Shown: positions 24,266-35,400 of the stretch, one piece after another
How the letters are laid out: every line of letters begins with the position of its first letter
Position numbering within the stretch: the first letter of the stretch is position 1
Assembly: GCA_013397865.1 (NCBI GenBank)
Contig: VZTI01001284.1
Span: 556,472 to 620,471, forward strand
Reading direction: 5' to 3'
Source of the DNA: Struthidea cinerea
Lineage: Eukaryota; Chordata; Aves; Passeriformes; Corcoracidae
Length of the DNA stretch: 64,000 nucleotides
Notes under the pieces: model-generated
What the model was told of the DNA's origin: nothing
Databases searched by the model: none
Seen by the model: the letters and a program-made list of their open reading frames with translations, nothing else
Position numbers and translations under genes: made by a program

Positions 24266-26725
24266 GATTTACTGCAAGCAGTTCAGACACCTAAGGCTTG
24301 GAGCCCTACCCCCACATCACCACCAATGGACAGGGCAGAGACACAAGAAAACATCGCAGGTAAAATAATTAATATCATCAATTTTGCTCAACAAATCAAT
24401 CTTCTTCAGCAGCAGAAATGCTGGGTCAGTACATATTGGTTGAGAGAGGCTATAAAAACTGAAACCTTTCTGAACACAGAAATGGTAAGCAGAATGTTTG
24501 TGTGTTTCATTTATTTTTATTTTATGTGTTGACTTGGCAGTAAGTATAGAGTTTAACATTAATTCTTCAAAAAAAATTCAATAGCTGTATATCTTCGAAC
24601 TTTAGATTTCACAAAAAAACCCCCAAACCAAACCCAAACCAAGAACACGAACTTGTACATTGTTATTTGATTTGGAATGGATTATCACAAAGCACTCTTA
24701 TAAGCATGGTCATCAATATTATGGTTTTCTTGCTTTCTCCATATTACTTTCATCAAGGGAAGATTTGCAGCACACAATACAAGAGTTCCAATATTGTTTT
24801 CAGTGTCAAAACTAATGGAAAGCATCACAAATCTCAACACTGTAAATCACACTTCCTTCCTCCTCTTGGTCACAAAACGTAATTACAGCTGAATCTAAGC
24901 ACAACACACAAATTGTTCTCACAGTGTTTTGCGTGGACATCAAGCCTTTAATCTACAGATCCTAACTCTCCTTAGATATTGGAATTTAGATCTGAAGTCC
25001 CCCCATAATACTCAGCTAAGAGAAACAGATTAACTGCAATTATCATTGCATCAGGGCACATAAAAGAAGTTCTTTACTTGAAATTATATTCCCAGTTTGA
25101 AGAGGATTCCTATATCTACTTTTTCAGACAATGTACTGAACAGTTCCCTCACTCTTATCCAGCAGCTCAGAGAGATCCTAAAGGGAATTCGCGCTCCTAA
25201 ACTCATGATGATGAAAATAGCCTCCAAATAAAGTGAAAAAGCTCTTAATTCACCAAAGCTACCCTTAGCTCTAGCTAGGTATCCTGAGCAGAAGGAAGGG
25301 AGGCCATAAGAACAATATATGCAGTTCGTCGATAAAAAGGCATTTAGAATAAGTCTCCTCAGGATCAGACTTATTCTCAGAGTTTGTGCAAAGAAAAAAA
25401 CAACTTAAAGAGGGGAAAAGAGTCTGTTACAATCCCATTTATCAGCTCTCATACAGGTGGCCTCTTAAGAATGGTGGACTTTTACAGAGCATTTAAAGGA
25501 ATGAGGGATTGGATTATCATTTGATGAGTTATGGAGGCCACATCCCTTAAATAATCAGCTCATACACAGATCAGGAATGTACAGATACAAGATAGATACG
25601 CTTCATAGGTACAGTTACACTACACAGATACTCATCTACTGATCCTGACCGACTGATCCTCAGCTTCAGCACACATCCCACATCACTGCAGAATCCAGGA
25701 CTTCCCTTAGCAGTTCTCTCTGCATCGCTGATATCTTTGATCACAGGTCCTAGCTCTTCCCAGAGCTGGATGCAACCCTTGAAATCTGCCACACACTTGA
25801 GGAACAAAGACCAAACTACAGCATATCCTTTGGGTCTTAGAAGAACTTTTGCTAACTAGTAAATGCAATGTAACTGTCTCCCAGTAACAGTAATCCTGGA
25901 GGCTATAGCCTTTGAGCTTAATTTTTTTTCAGCTGTTTATGAGCTTTACAAAACATTGAGGATCCTCTACCTTTCTCTGAAGGTCATGGGACTCCATGTG
26001 AATATGGTGATAATTAGGTCAATACTACAATGCATTAATCTGAAATAAGGACTGAGACTTCAGAACTTTGGAAGGAAATGTATAAAAAGAGCCCAAAACA
26101 TCACAATGCTAACGATGAAATTCATTATAGTAAAATGGCCAGTCTGCTTTTCTAAGATTTCCAGAACATATGAGATATTGCTGAATCTTAGCAACTTAAC
26201 TAGCAACAGTCTGATGTAAGTGATATGAGCAGGATTAAAAAGCTTTTTTGGTTTCAAAGAACAGACTGGAACATCACCTGGAAAAGTGACTCTTTGGTAA
26301 TACTAGCCTACTGATGATTTTCATTTACTACATATATTTTTAATGTGTATGATTCAGTTCTCCACTTCCTCATTAATTTTATATCCTTTGTCATGGACTT
26401 TTGCTGGTTAGCCTGGCTGGCTGGTACCACTGTAAAGCAAGAAGAGAATCAGTCTTGCAGATTTTAACTGAAAGACAGCTAGTAATAAAATAAAATATAT
26501 GAACATCTGGATCAAGAACATCTTGAACAGGAATTTAAAAATGGCTCACTCAATGGAGCCATTAAATTACAGAATTACTGAACATTACAGAAATGCTGCT
26601 TATATTCTGCTTTACTGACATGGTAAATTACCAGCCTTGTCTGCTGTAACCCACACTTTTCAATTATCTGTTTGGATTTATCAGCATAACTGGATTTATT
26701 ACACACATATAGACACCTGTTTTAT

Positions 26726-26763
26726 AAAACTAACCAACTGTGGCAAAACTAACCAACTGTGCC
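26726..26763 (+). repeat. Two-copy 19-bp tandem duplication
   Basis: The unit AAAACTAACCAACTGTGGC (26,726-26,744) is repeated directly as AAAACTAACCAACTGTGCC (26,745-26,763), with one mismatch in 19. A third partial copy (AAAAC) follows. This is a recent local duplication by slippage or microhomology. Confidence 0.92.
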
Positions 26764-27200
26764 AAAACGACCATGCTGGAAATCCTCTGGATCTCACCTA
26801 AGAGGAAACGCTTTGAAAGCGTCGCTGAACTGCCCTAAGAAGCCTTCAGTTTTACATTTGAGGATATCAGCTGCCAAAGTAGAAAATAATTTATGATTTG
26901 CTAATCTCCATGTCAAAAAGACTAAAGAAAAAATGCTACATTTTGATCATTTGGCCATTATTGCACAACATGAAGACCAAGACTAACAATTCTTTCCTTG
27001 TGAGAAGTGGCTAGTATCTTTGCTGTCAATCTAGTCCTCTTTTACAGAAATATTTAAGTTTTATTTATAAAGTGAAAGGCAGAAGGATGAAAATGGAAAA
27101 AAATCCCATATTCTCATATGAGTTGAAATAACACAAGGCTCTCCTGACAGAAGGGCTTTTTTTCCAACTGCCTATTTCCAAGTACCACCCCAACATTATG

Positions 27201-27223
27201 GGGTATCTCCCACAGAGATACCC
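27201..27223. repeat. Perfect 9-bp inverted repeat, 5-nt loop
   Basis: GGGTATCTC (27,201-27,209) and GAGATACCC (27,215-27,223) are exact reverse complements around CCACA. This is a minor hairpin, and it has no trailing poly-T. Confidence 0.85.
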
Positions 27224-28910
27224 TTCCTTCTAGGGCCACTGCTGGAGACCAAGGGGGACACCCTCTGCAACATCTCAAGTATCACTGGGCATCAACGTGC
27301 TGGCAGCTGAACCAAGGCATTAATTACATTCCCAAACAAGAGGCTGCAATCAATCAAAGGCATGCTTCATGATTCACATTTGGTGTTGAAAAACCTTCTC
27401 TGTCAGGAGTCTCATGGAAGTAGTTAATGACAGTAACCCCTGGGGGATTCCACACACACCACATCACCAGATTAAAGGGTGCTTCCAAAAGGTTTCTGTG
27501 ACTCTGCCTACCAAGATATTTGTCTTGATCATTGCCCACTTTGGTGCTGTTGTATATAGGCTGACCAGGATCTTCCCAAGCACAACAGTCCAACGAAACT
27601 AATCAAAGTTCAGAAACTGCATTCAGTTTGCTTTTACTTGTTCTGAAACCCTTCTGACAGGTAAAGTTTTGATCCAGGTCATCTCTACAGTGTACATATG
27701 ACAATCCACCAGATAAACTTCTGGATCTTCTCCAGCTTTGAGGGTCAGTTACTACAGCCAAGCTCTCACACTAGCCCAGAAATTCCTTAAGAAATTTTCC
27801 ATGATTAAGAAGGGTGTGTACATGCAGAAGAGTTAATAACGTTGCCTCCTGGACAAACTAGTTAAAACAGCCCCTCTTCACATTTGTAACTTTAACTATT
27901 TCACTCATATGGTACCATCACCTGTTCCAAGGCAGAATTATTTGGACAGAGGAAAACAGGGAAATACAGCCTTATTATGGTGTGGTGCATTGGCCTTTAC
28001 CACATGTTTCCAAATTCTTCCGGTAATGTCGAAAAAGGATGCTAAGCATCCAGAAATTGTGTCAACAATGTTGTTACACTGAAGACTGAGCAAATGGATT
28101 TCTCTGTAGAAGTTCATGAGCATGAAAATACATTTCCATTCCTATTAAATATGAAGATGCTTTGTTTACTTAGTGCTGAGCTGAACAATAGACCAGTTCA
28201 GTCCCAGGGCAAGACTGATTTCCAGAGGTCTTGAGAAGAAACACTTCAGTAGACAAGTATTTTGAGATCTCTCTGTATGGGTGGAATAACCTCAAGTCCA
28301 GGAGAAGTTAGGAAGGAAGTGAAGACACCCTTGGGGCATAGTTATTGCGGACTGAGAAAAAAATGAGAGAAGTGGAAAAGATGTCTTTGGGTAAAGTATT
28401 GTTAAAAGCACGTGTAAGAAATCTCCTCTAAATAGTCCTAAAATAGGTTTAGTGGTAGTGGTTTTTGTTTGGTTTTTTTTTTTCTTTTAATTCCACCACA
28501 GAAAGAAAATAAATCTCTCTTACTTCCTCTTTCCTCAATGTTTGTGAAGATATTAAAGAGCAAATTTTGATACAAATAAACTGACCATTACAAAGAATGA
28601 CTGTTACATATTAACCACTGAATGGTCCACAGATAGCAGCAGTATGTATCTAATAGCGATATGCTGCACCCTTAGGCAAATAATTACAGATTTCCTTTTT
28701 TTTTTTTTTTACAGTGCTCACAGAGGAAATTGTTACTGCTCTAGATAAATATTTCAAAGTTCAGTTCAGTTAAGAGCTTTACTTACATTTTAGACTTCAA
28801 TTTGCTTTTAAGCTAATTTGTCTTATTTCCCTCCTTTCTCTTGCCTAGCAAGGCTGTATATTAAAATTTCATGTCCTTTTTTATACAATAATTAATTAAA
28901 AAATAGAAAC

Positions 28911-29032
28911 GAAAAAGAAAAAAGAAAAAGAAAAAGAAAAAGAAAAAGAAAAAGAAAAAGAAAAAGAAAAAGAAAAAGAAAAAGAAAAAGAAAAAGAAAA
29001 AGAAAAAGAAAAAGAAAAAGAAGAAAAAGAGA
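28911..29032 (+). repeat. (GAAAAA)n hexanucleotide, 122-nt all-purine tract
   Basis: G recurs exactly every six bases from 28,924 to 29,020, giving about 16 perfect copies of GAAAAA. Imperfect copies flank this, and an unbroken purine run spans 28,911-29,032. The complementary strand is all pyrimidine, so the tract could adopt triplex (H-DNA) structure. Apparent Phe-Leu repeat proteins on the minus strand are translations of this repeat and are not genes. Copy number is probably variable and may be mis-assembled. Confidence 0.97.
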
Positions 29033-31033
29033 CTGGAATGGTGGCAAAAGAGAAAATATGAGCAGGCTGCTTTTCACTACATAGATTGCTTTGGAAAGCT
29101 ACCATACAAGAATGAAATAGTACATTATTAATAAATTTAGCAATGAATAATCACAGCTCTAAGAACTATCATTATCTGGTTGGGCTTGAACTAACAAGTA
29201 GGAGTACAAAACATCTCATTTTTGAATGGCACTGTCAAACAATTTAAAGAAAATATTTTCATGTGACTGTTCCTTTTAAGAGTTTTGTGGAAACTGGAAA
29301 TGGGAGGAATTTCTTGTTAAGATTTTTCGTCTGTTGTGTACACGCAGTAACTACACTTCAGTAGTTCTGCTGAAGAGTTTCAAACCTGGTATTTGCTATA
29401 AAACTTCAAATGCAAACAAGTGAACTTCTCAAAACATAAAAAGAAATAAGAAAACTGAAATCTGATACTTAGCAACTCCAAGGACACCTCTTCCTATCCC
29501 AACAACTGCACCTTATACATGTCATTATAGTCACACTATAATTATTGCTCATTTTGCACTTTTACAAATGGGGGACTATGTCAGAAGCCAATGGCCTTCA
29601 TTCCCAACCTGTTTTCTGACATACATAATCCTTATAACCAATGTAACGTCCTAGGGCTTTCTCAAACATAGCATAGCAAAAATTATATTAATACCTATTA
29701 AAGTAGGTAACTAAGTTCTGGTCACAACAAAGTTTTTATACATTTTCATAGAAATTTATATATTTTCATAGAAAATAACTTTTTAATAAAATTGTCAAAA
29801 GTTCACTGACAACAGTTTATTTTTTTCCTTTCATTCAAAAAAATAGTCTTTTGCAGTAAATAACAAGATAACACTGTAGTCATCTGCATTACTCAGTTAA
29901 TTTACTAAGGGCTATTCAGCTATTTGTTGTGAGATCAAACTGCATCTTCATGGCTACCCAAGAGTCATGCACAGTCCTGACACCTAGGAATAGTGAATCC
30001 ACTCTCCAAGATACTGGAAAAGACAGCAAGATGTGTCACACTTCCAACACCATCAGGGAATGTTAATGTAATCATAGCAAGGTCAGATACACTCATGGTT
30101 CAAGCCTAAATGAAAACCTGCAATCTAAACACCTGTGATCTAGATGTGTGGAAAAGGTAATAAGTAAACACTTTAACTGCTTTGGGGAAAAAGTATCATT
30201 GCATTCCCATTTAATCTCATTTGTAAATAAATCAGTCTCAAAAAATTTATCTCTATTTCAGCAAACTCAATTTATCTTCCCAATGACAGTGAAAGCATTT
30301 TTGTCAGCTGCAACTGCAATGGCCAAAATCCAAATACTAAATACTTCAATAAAAAATTCAGATTTTATATTCAATTACCTGGCAAGTCCCTCAAGAGTAA
30401 TAGTAGTTTATTTCTGGTTATAGGATGCCGAAAACGTAGATCTGTATAACACTATACAAAATCACATGTGTATAATTATTACTATATCTGTCACAAAGTG
30501 GCTTTCAGAGCACTGTAAATTTTTAATTAAGTAATGAACTTGCTTGTAGAAGTACCAACAGATGACATAGTGTAACATTACCCTACTGATGTATAATTTG
30601 AAAGCTGTGCAACCAAAAGAAGTCTGTCATAACAACCCCACACAATACAGAGTAGTCAAATGCTTTATTCTTCCTGTCAAACAATTAAATCCTTCTTTTT
30701 TATTTCAGAAAGTGAGCATATAAATATTATGCAAACTTGCAACAAAATGACCTGGAATTCAAATTTACACTCCAGTTCAAAATGCATAGCTAACATCCAC
30801 AACAACCCAATCTTCTGCTGTAGAATATAATAATTAATGGGGGGAAAAAATTAAAAAACACATGCCTAAATAGAGGACAGAGTCTCCGTAATGCTTGCAC
30901 TGGATTTATTTTAGTCTTTTTTGCCTTGCATGAAACAGCACAGTTTCAAAAGAAAACACCAGGAAACGTCTGAGCTTCAAGGATAAAAGCTGGAATCAAA
31001 GAATTAAAAACAAAAGCAGTATTTTAGTTTCAG
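29033..31033. other. Unique AT-rich DNA, nothing recognised
   Basis: AT-rich sequence with a 20-bp tandem near-duplication at 29,741-29,780 (shared core ATTTTCATAGAAA). No gene or mobile element is recognised. A 91-codon frame (30,148-30,423 +) resembles no family. Confidence 0.5.
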
Positions 31034-31543
31034 ATGTGCTTTTCAAGAACTGAGTTTACTCTGTGTTTTCCTTACAAGCTGCTGACACTCTCCATGGGAA
31101 ACATAGTTATTTTCAACTCTACCCTGGTGTTTCCCTCTGAGGTGCTGCCGTCACACTGGGATGGTCTCTCCTTTTTCCCAGAAGTCATCCCTGACTCACT
31201 ATCATCATCTTTCCAGTGGTGGCAGAGGTTGCTTCCTCTCGGCACAGCCACCAGAGCTGCCTGCGAGTTTCGTGAGATTCCTCAAAGCAGGAGGATTCCA
31301 ATACTCCCTGCTCCCCAGCCTGCCTCAGCAGGGATGAACTTCCCAGCTGCTCTGTGCACCAGGCACAAGATCACACAAGGTTGCTCCACTTGGGGGAAAG
31401 ATCTGGAGCACAACATGCCTTGGCTTCAGCCTGACCACCCAGGTGTATGGGAGACGAATCCAAGCCATATTACAGCACCTAAGTCTAAAACAGTCTGGTC
31501 ATGGTTCCACCACAAAGTGCAATCACCTTGCTGTGGGAGATAA
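31034..31543 (+). other. Unassigned 169-codon open frame
   Basis: A long open frame in a locally GC-richer patch (about 31,130-31,420). The translation has scattered Trp and Pro and no recognisable domain, repeat or signal peptide. No strong splice acceptor/donor pair brackets it. It may simply reflect fewer AT-rich stop codons, and I treat it as non-coding unless homology says otherwise. Confidence 0.1.
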
Positions 31544-33000
31544 TCACCTCTTACCACAGGGACCTCATAAAAATAATATAATGGAGACAAGCATCATTTT
31601 ACAAAAAAATTCAGAATACAGGTGAACTTAAAATTAATTTGATTCTGAACACTAAAGAAATGCTGTGGTTTTGTTCTTCCTTTCCTTAAACAAAATGGCT
31701 GTGTACATAAAAGACTCACTATCAAGACAAAATACCTCTTATATGATCATGGGCAACAGAACTCTCTTGGCAGCATTTAACCAGTTCTAATCAGAAGACA
31801 GAGTTAAAAAAACCCACAAAATCAAAGGACAACTCACTAAAAATCAAATTAAAAACCTACCTCAAGACCAAGAGGAAGTAGTACCATCCCAATGAAAGTC
31901 ATGGTTACAGCTTTTAACTCAGCTATGAACCTTCCCAATTATTTCCAGCACTGAGTGACATCCCCAACTTAGCAGCACTGATCTTCACTTCTGGTTCCCC
32001 GCTGCAATGCTGTTTTCTAGCAGAGAAGGAATCTGCAAATCGGAAGTATAGCACATATACAGTGCAGACTTCAAACAAAGGACCATTGTCACAATGAGGA
32101 GCCTGCCATGAATAATCTCGTTATTGCAGTCATGAATGACCTGACTCATGAAGCGTCTGCAGCGATGTTTCAGGCTACAATCACTTGCTTATACACAAAG
32201 CACACCTGGCTATTTCACACCCCTCCAGCAAACAGAAGCTTAGTAATGCTGTTTGGCTTTTCAGAAAAAGCCTCGAAACAGTACAGCCAGAGTTAAGAGG
32301 AAATTAATTCTTCTATCATTATGTGTTTCTCTTCGCTTTCTTTGGGAAAGCGGGAGACATACCAACTCCTCCCTCGCCTGTTTTGCTTTTCACATTAGGA
32401 TAAAACACTTCAAATACTTCAGGATACAACCAGTGTGACTTTACACAGCCCTAAGTACCTGATACTCAACTCACACTGAGGAAGCCAGCCCGGGTAGGCA
32501 GCACACAGGGGTCACCTGCATCACCCCAGCACACAGGTAGCCAGCAGCACATCTGCCATCGCCGTCCCTGTGACCACCACGGGCACTGCAACTCCCACCT
32601 GTCCGAGCAAGGCAACAGGACACAGCCACATGCACAGGGTGAGGCTGCACCATGCCCAGGGATCTCACAGGCCCTCGGAACAATCCTGCTTAAAAAATAT
32701 GCTGGTGACACAGCGCTGCACAGGTACAAAGCTGGATCAACCCTGCTGGGGTAACATCCGTTTTCATGGTTCTACCAGCTTTAGAGGGAAAGCCATCATT
32801 CTCAAGCCACAACAGATTAAGACTAGAAAATAAACATCCAGTTACAGAAAATATTCACAGAAGAGGAAAAAAAAAAGGTGCAAGGAAGTCAAGCTACATC
32901 CTTTATAAACAAGAAACCAATTCAATCCAACTGCAGAACTCAACAAACCTTTGCCAGCCCTGAGCAGCCTGGGCAGGCAGGAGTCCAGAATGTCATAAAA
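31544..33000. other. Unique DNA with a GC-rich patch
   Basis: No gene is recognised. The part at 32,480-32,700 is locally GC-rich, with short frames on both strands and no family resemblance. Confidence 0.5.
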
Positions 33001-33545
33001 TTATTATTAAAAAAATAAAATAAAATTGAAGCTTATGAGAATACACAAGTGTTTCTTAATAAGGCAAATTAAGTTTCATTATGAGGATATTCCCAAGCTG
33101 AATACACATTTTAACTTGAAATAGAGGGAATGTTTTGTTAAAGCATTACGCAGATGTGAAGCTGCTTTTATGTAACCCAATTTATCAGAGAAACATGTTG
33201 TATCATGTTGTTAAAATACTATAGAGATAAAAGGATAATAATTGAAATATTTGCATATGATATAGTACAAAGAAATAATGTACGTGAACAGACTATTTGT
33301 TGTCACATTAGCTTCAAGCAAATAAGGAAATAAGGGTTGATTTATTACCGTGTTTCTGGGGCTGTAGGACGGTAAAATTCTAGTGACTGTAGTTTAAATA
33401 AAGGTCTAGAAAAGTAATGGAAAAAATGCTATATTCAGGACAAATTAATGGTAAAACACAAGGTCTTTAAGATTATTGAAATAATTAATGAATTTACCTT
33501 GTTTATTCATAGTATTTAAAGGACTGACTTCTAACTGGAATTTCT
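33001..33545. promoter_or_regulatory. Possible conserved non-coding (enhancer-like) block
   Basis: A long AT-rich, non-repetitive block with several TAATTA/ATTAAT homeodomain cores, ATTTGCATATG (octamer-like, near 33,248), TTTATT/AATAAA forkhead- or CDX-like elements and few CpG. Stop codons are dense in all frames, so it is not coding. Its texture resembles conserved vertebrate enhancers. This is inference only. Confidence 0.2.
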
Positions 33546-35039
33546 CACATCTGCACTTTAAAGAAGTGTTGACGTTGAGGGTTGCATACCTTACCCTTCA
33601 TCAATAACAAACCAGTTGAATCTGTTGTTCTGCAAAACTTGGCAGCACCTCTGCCTCAGGAGCCTAGGCGCCCAGCCTGGGGTCCTGCTGCTGCACCCAG
33701 CCACATCTCCTGGTGCTTTTCAGCTTGATTTTTGATCCCACTGTTATCACTGTGACCCCTTCCAGAATCTGACAACTCTAATCGTTATCTCCCAACCTCT
33801 ACACTTCAATAAACTGCAGATGAGTTTGCAGACTCTCCCTTTGCAATGCTGGCCTCGGTCAGCTAAAACAGTTTTCTTCCCTGTCTTGTGCCTCACTGCA
33901 GCAGGCAAGGTGAGGGAAGAGGAGAGGAGGAGAAAGGGGAAAATAAACTTCAGCATGCGCATACACACATAAGTTTACACACTCATGCATACATGGGTAT
34001 ATAAACACATACTTAAGTATATACAGTATACCTAAAGTAAGGTTTACAAATATGGGCTGTATATGTAACTAGAAAATAAAGGTGGATCCCTGAATCCACA
34101 GTCTCATTACTGCTTTGGCTAATGACTCCAAGTTTTGCTCCCTTTCTATTGAAGCTCACTGGTAAATCAAATCCAACAGCTGTGGCTTGATTCAGGAGGC
34201 TGGTTGCACCCAAAAGAAAGTGTTCTGACAATTCTCTCTGTAACACACGATGCCCACGAAGGGCACCAGGAAGGGGTGTGCTCACACCACTGCTGGGGTC
34301 AGTGCGGGGCAGCAAATGAAATGATACGAAAAAGCCATCATATACCCTTAGTTATGTGCAGTAGTAGGATCACATTTAAGAGCCCTTAAGAGATTTAAGA
34401 AATCACTTTTAAAATAGTTTCAGCTCTTTTTCAGAGATGGCAAGTAGATTAAAAGAGTGTTTATTTCAAGTGGTACAGCTAAGGCTCTACAATTCTATGT
34501 GTAGATATCCCCTAGGGAAAGAATTCCCCTCTGTAGTTGAAACCAATCTACTGTAAACAGATCAGATTAAACCAAAATGAGACATTCTCAATGCAGTATT
34601 AGACTGTCAGCATATTCCTTCGTAATTCCACAGGTATTTTGGAATGGTACAGACCAACCACAGATAAATAAAAGAAAAAGCAATTCTCAATTATGCATTT
34701 GTAACCATTTTCTCATTCCCTCCCAATAATAATCTTCCATAAATGCCATGGAATTACAGCATCTTAGACTTCTTAAAAATAACAGGGGTGTCTCTGGGAA
34801 ATAATAATAATTGTGGGAGTATTAGCAGGCTATTGTTCCATTCAAGTTTAGCTTGAAAAGGAAAAAATTCAAATTTTAAAACCTGTAGAAGCTTTGGACT
34901 AAAGTTTCTTAATGTCATGCTATCAAGAAAAAATATATACAATAGAGGCATAACCCCCAAATAAAATTGCTGACACAGTCTTAAATCCCAAAAAGCAGTG
35001 AAAAGTCCCGAATTTAAACTAAATAAATAATAAATTTTT
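33546..35039. other. Unique DNA, nothing recognised
   Basis: No gene or mobile element is recognised. The part at 33,960-34,030 is an alternating purine-pyrimidine, CA/TA-rich stretch. Confidence 0.5.
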
Positions 35040-35400
35040 AAAAAGTCAAATTATTATGAGATTTCCTAACCTAAGTCATTAGTTGTGCTAAAATTTGCAG
35101 CGTATTATGGTTATTAAGCAGAAGACAACTTTATTTGAGTGTAAAAGTTTGCAACTTTCCTCATATGACCTTGCTGGCATGTTGCCAAGGCTCGGCTCTT
35201 GATGACATTTAATCTGAACATAATCCCTGAAATCTCTGCGCCATTACTGGGTTGCATGGGAATGATTCCCTGACAACATACACAGAATTGTGCTGTAAAT
35301 TTTATTTTCAGCTCATGGCTGTTCCCCTTCCTTACCAGCTGTTGCAAATTATTTGTTTGAATAAAAATAAATAATCTATACCCTTTATTTGCTATAGAAC
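35040..35400. promoter_or_regulatory. Possible conserved non-coding block with RFX-like site
   Basis: A non-repetitive AT-rich block containing GTTGCCAAGG (35,181-35,190), close to an RFX X-box half-site. Nearby are CAGCTG E-boxes (one at 35,337) and TTTATT elements. It reads like a regulatory element, but conservation and activity cannot be judged from the sequence alone. Confidence 0.2.

Larger units (their letters stand above)
24266..28910. other. Unique AT-rich DNA, no gene recognised
   Basis: No gene or further LINE is recognised. It includes an A7C5 junction (24,613-24,624), a 19-bp tandem duplication (26,726-26,763), a 9-bp hairpin (27,201-27,223) and T-runs near 28,475 and 28,698-28,712. 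Frames such as 25,571-25,807 (minus, 78 codons) and 27,354-27,593 (minus, 79 codons) resemble no family. Confidence 0.5.

Noticed and set aside
27354..27593. 79-codon minus-strand frame as an endogenous retroviral remnant
   Set aside because: I cannot identify any retroviral motif, LTR or primer-binding site around it, and downstream codons are interrupted by stops.
28892..29105. Apparent Phe-Leu or Phe-Ser repeat proteins on the minus strand
   Set aside because: They are direct translations of the (GAAAAA)n microsatellite.
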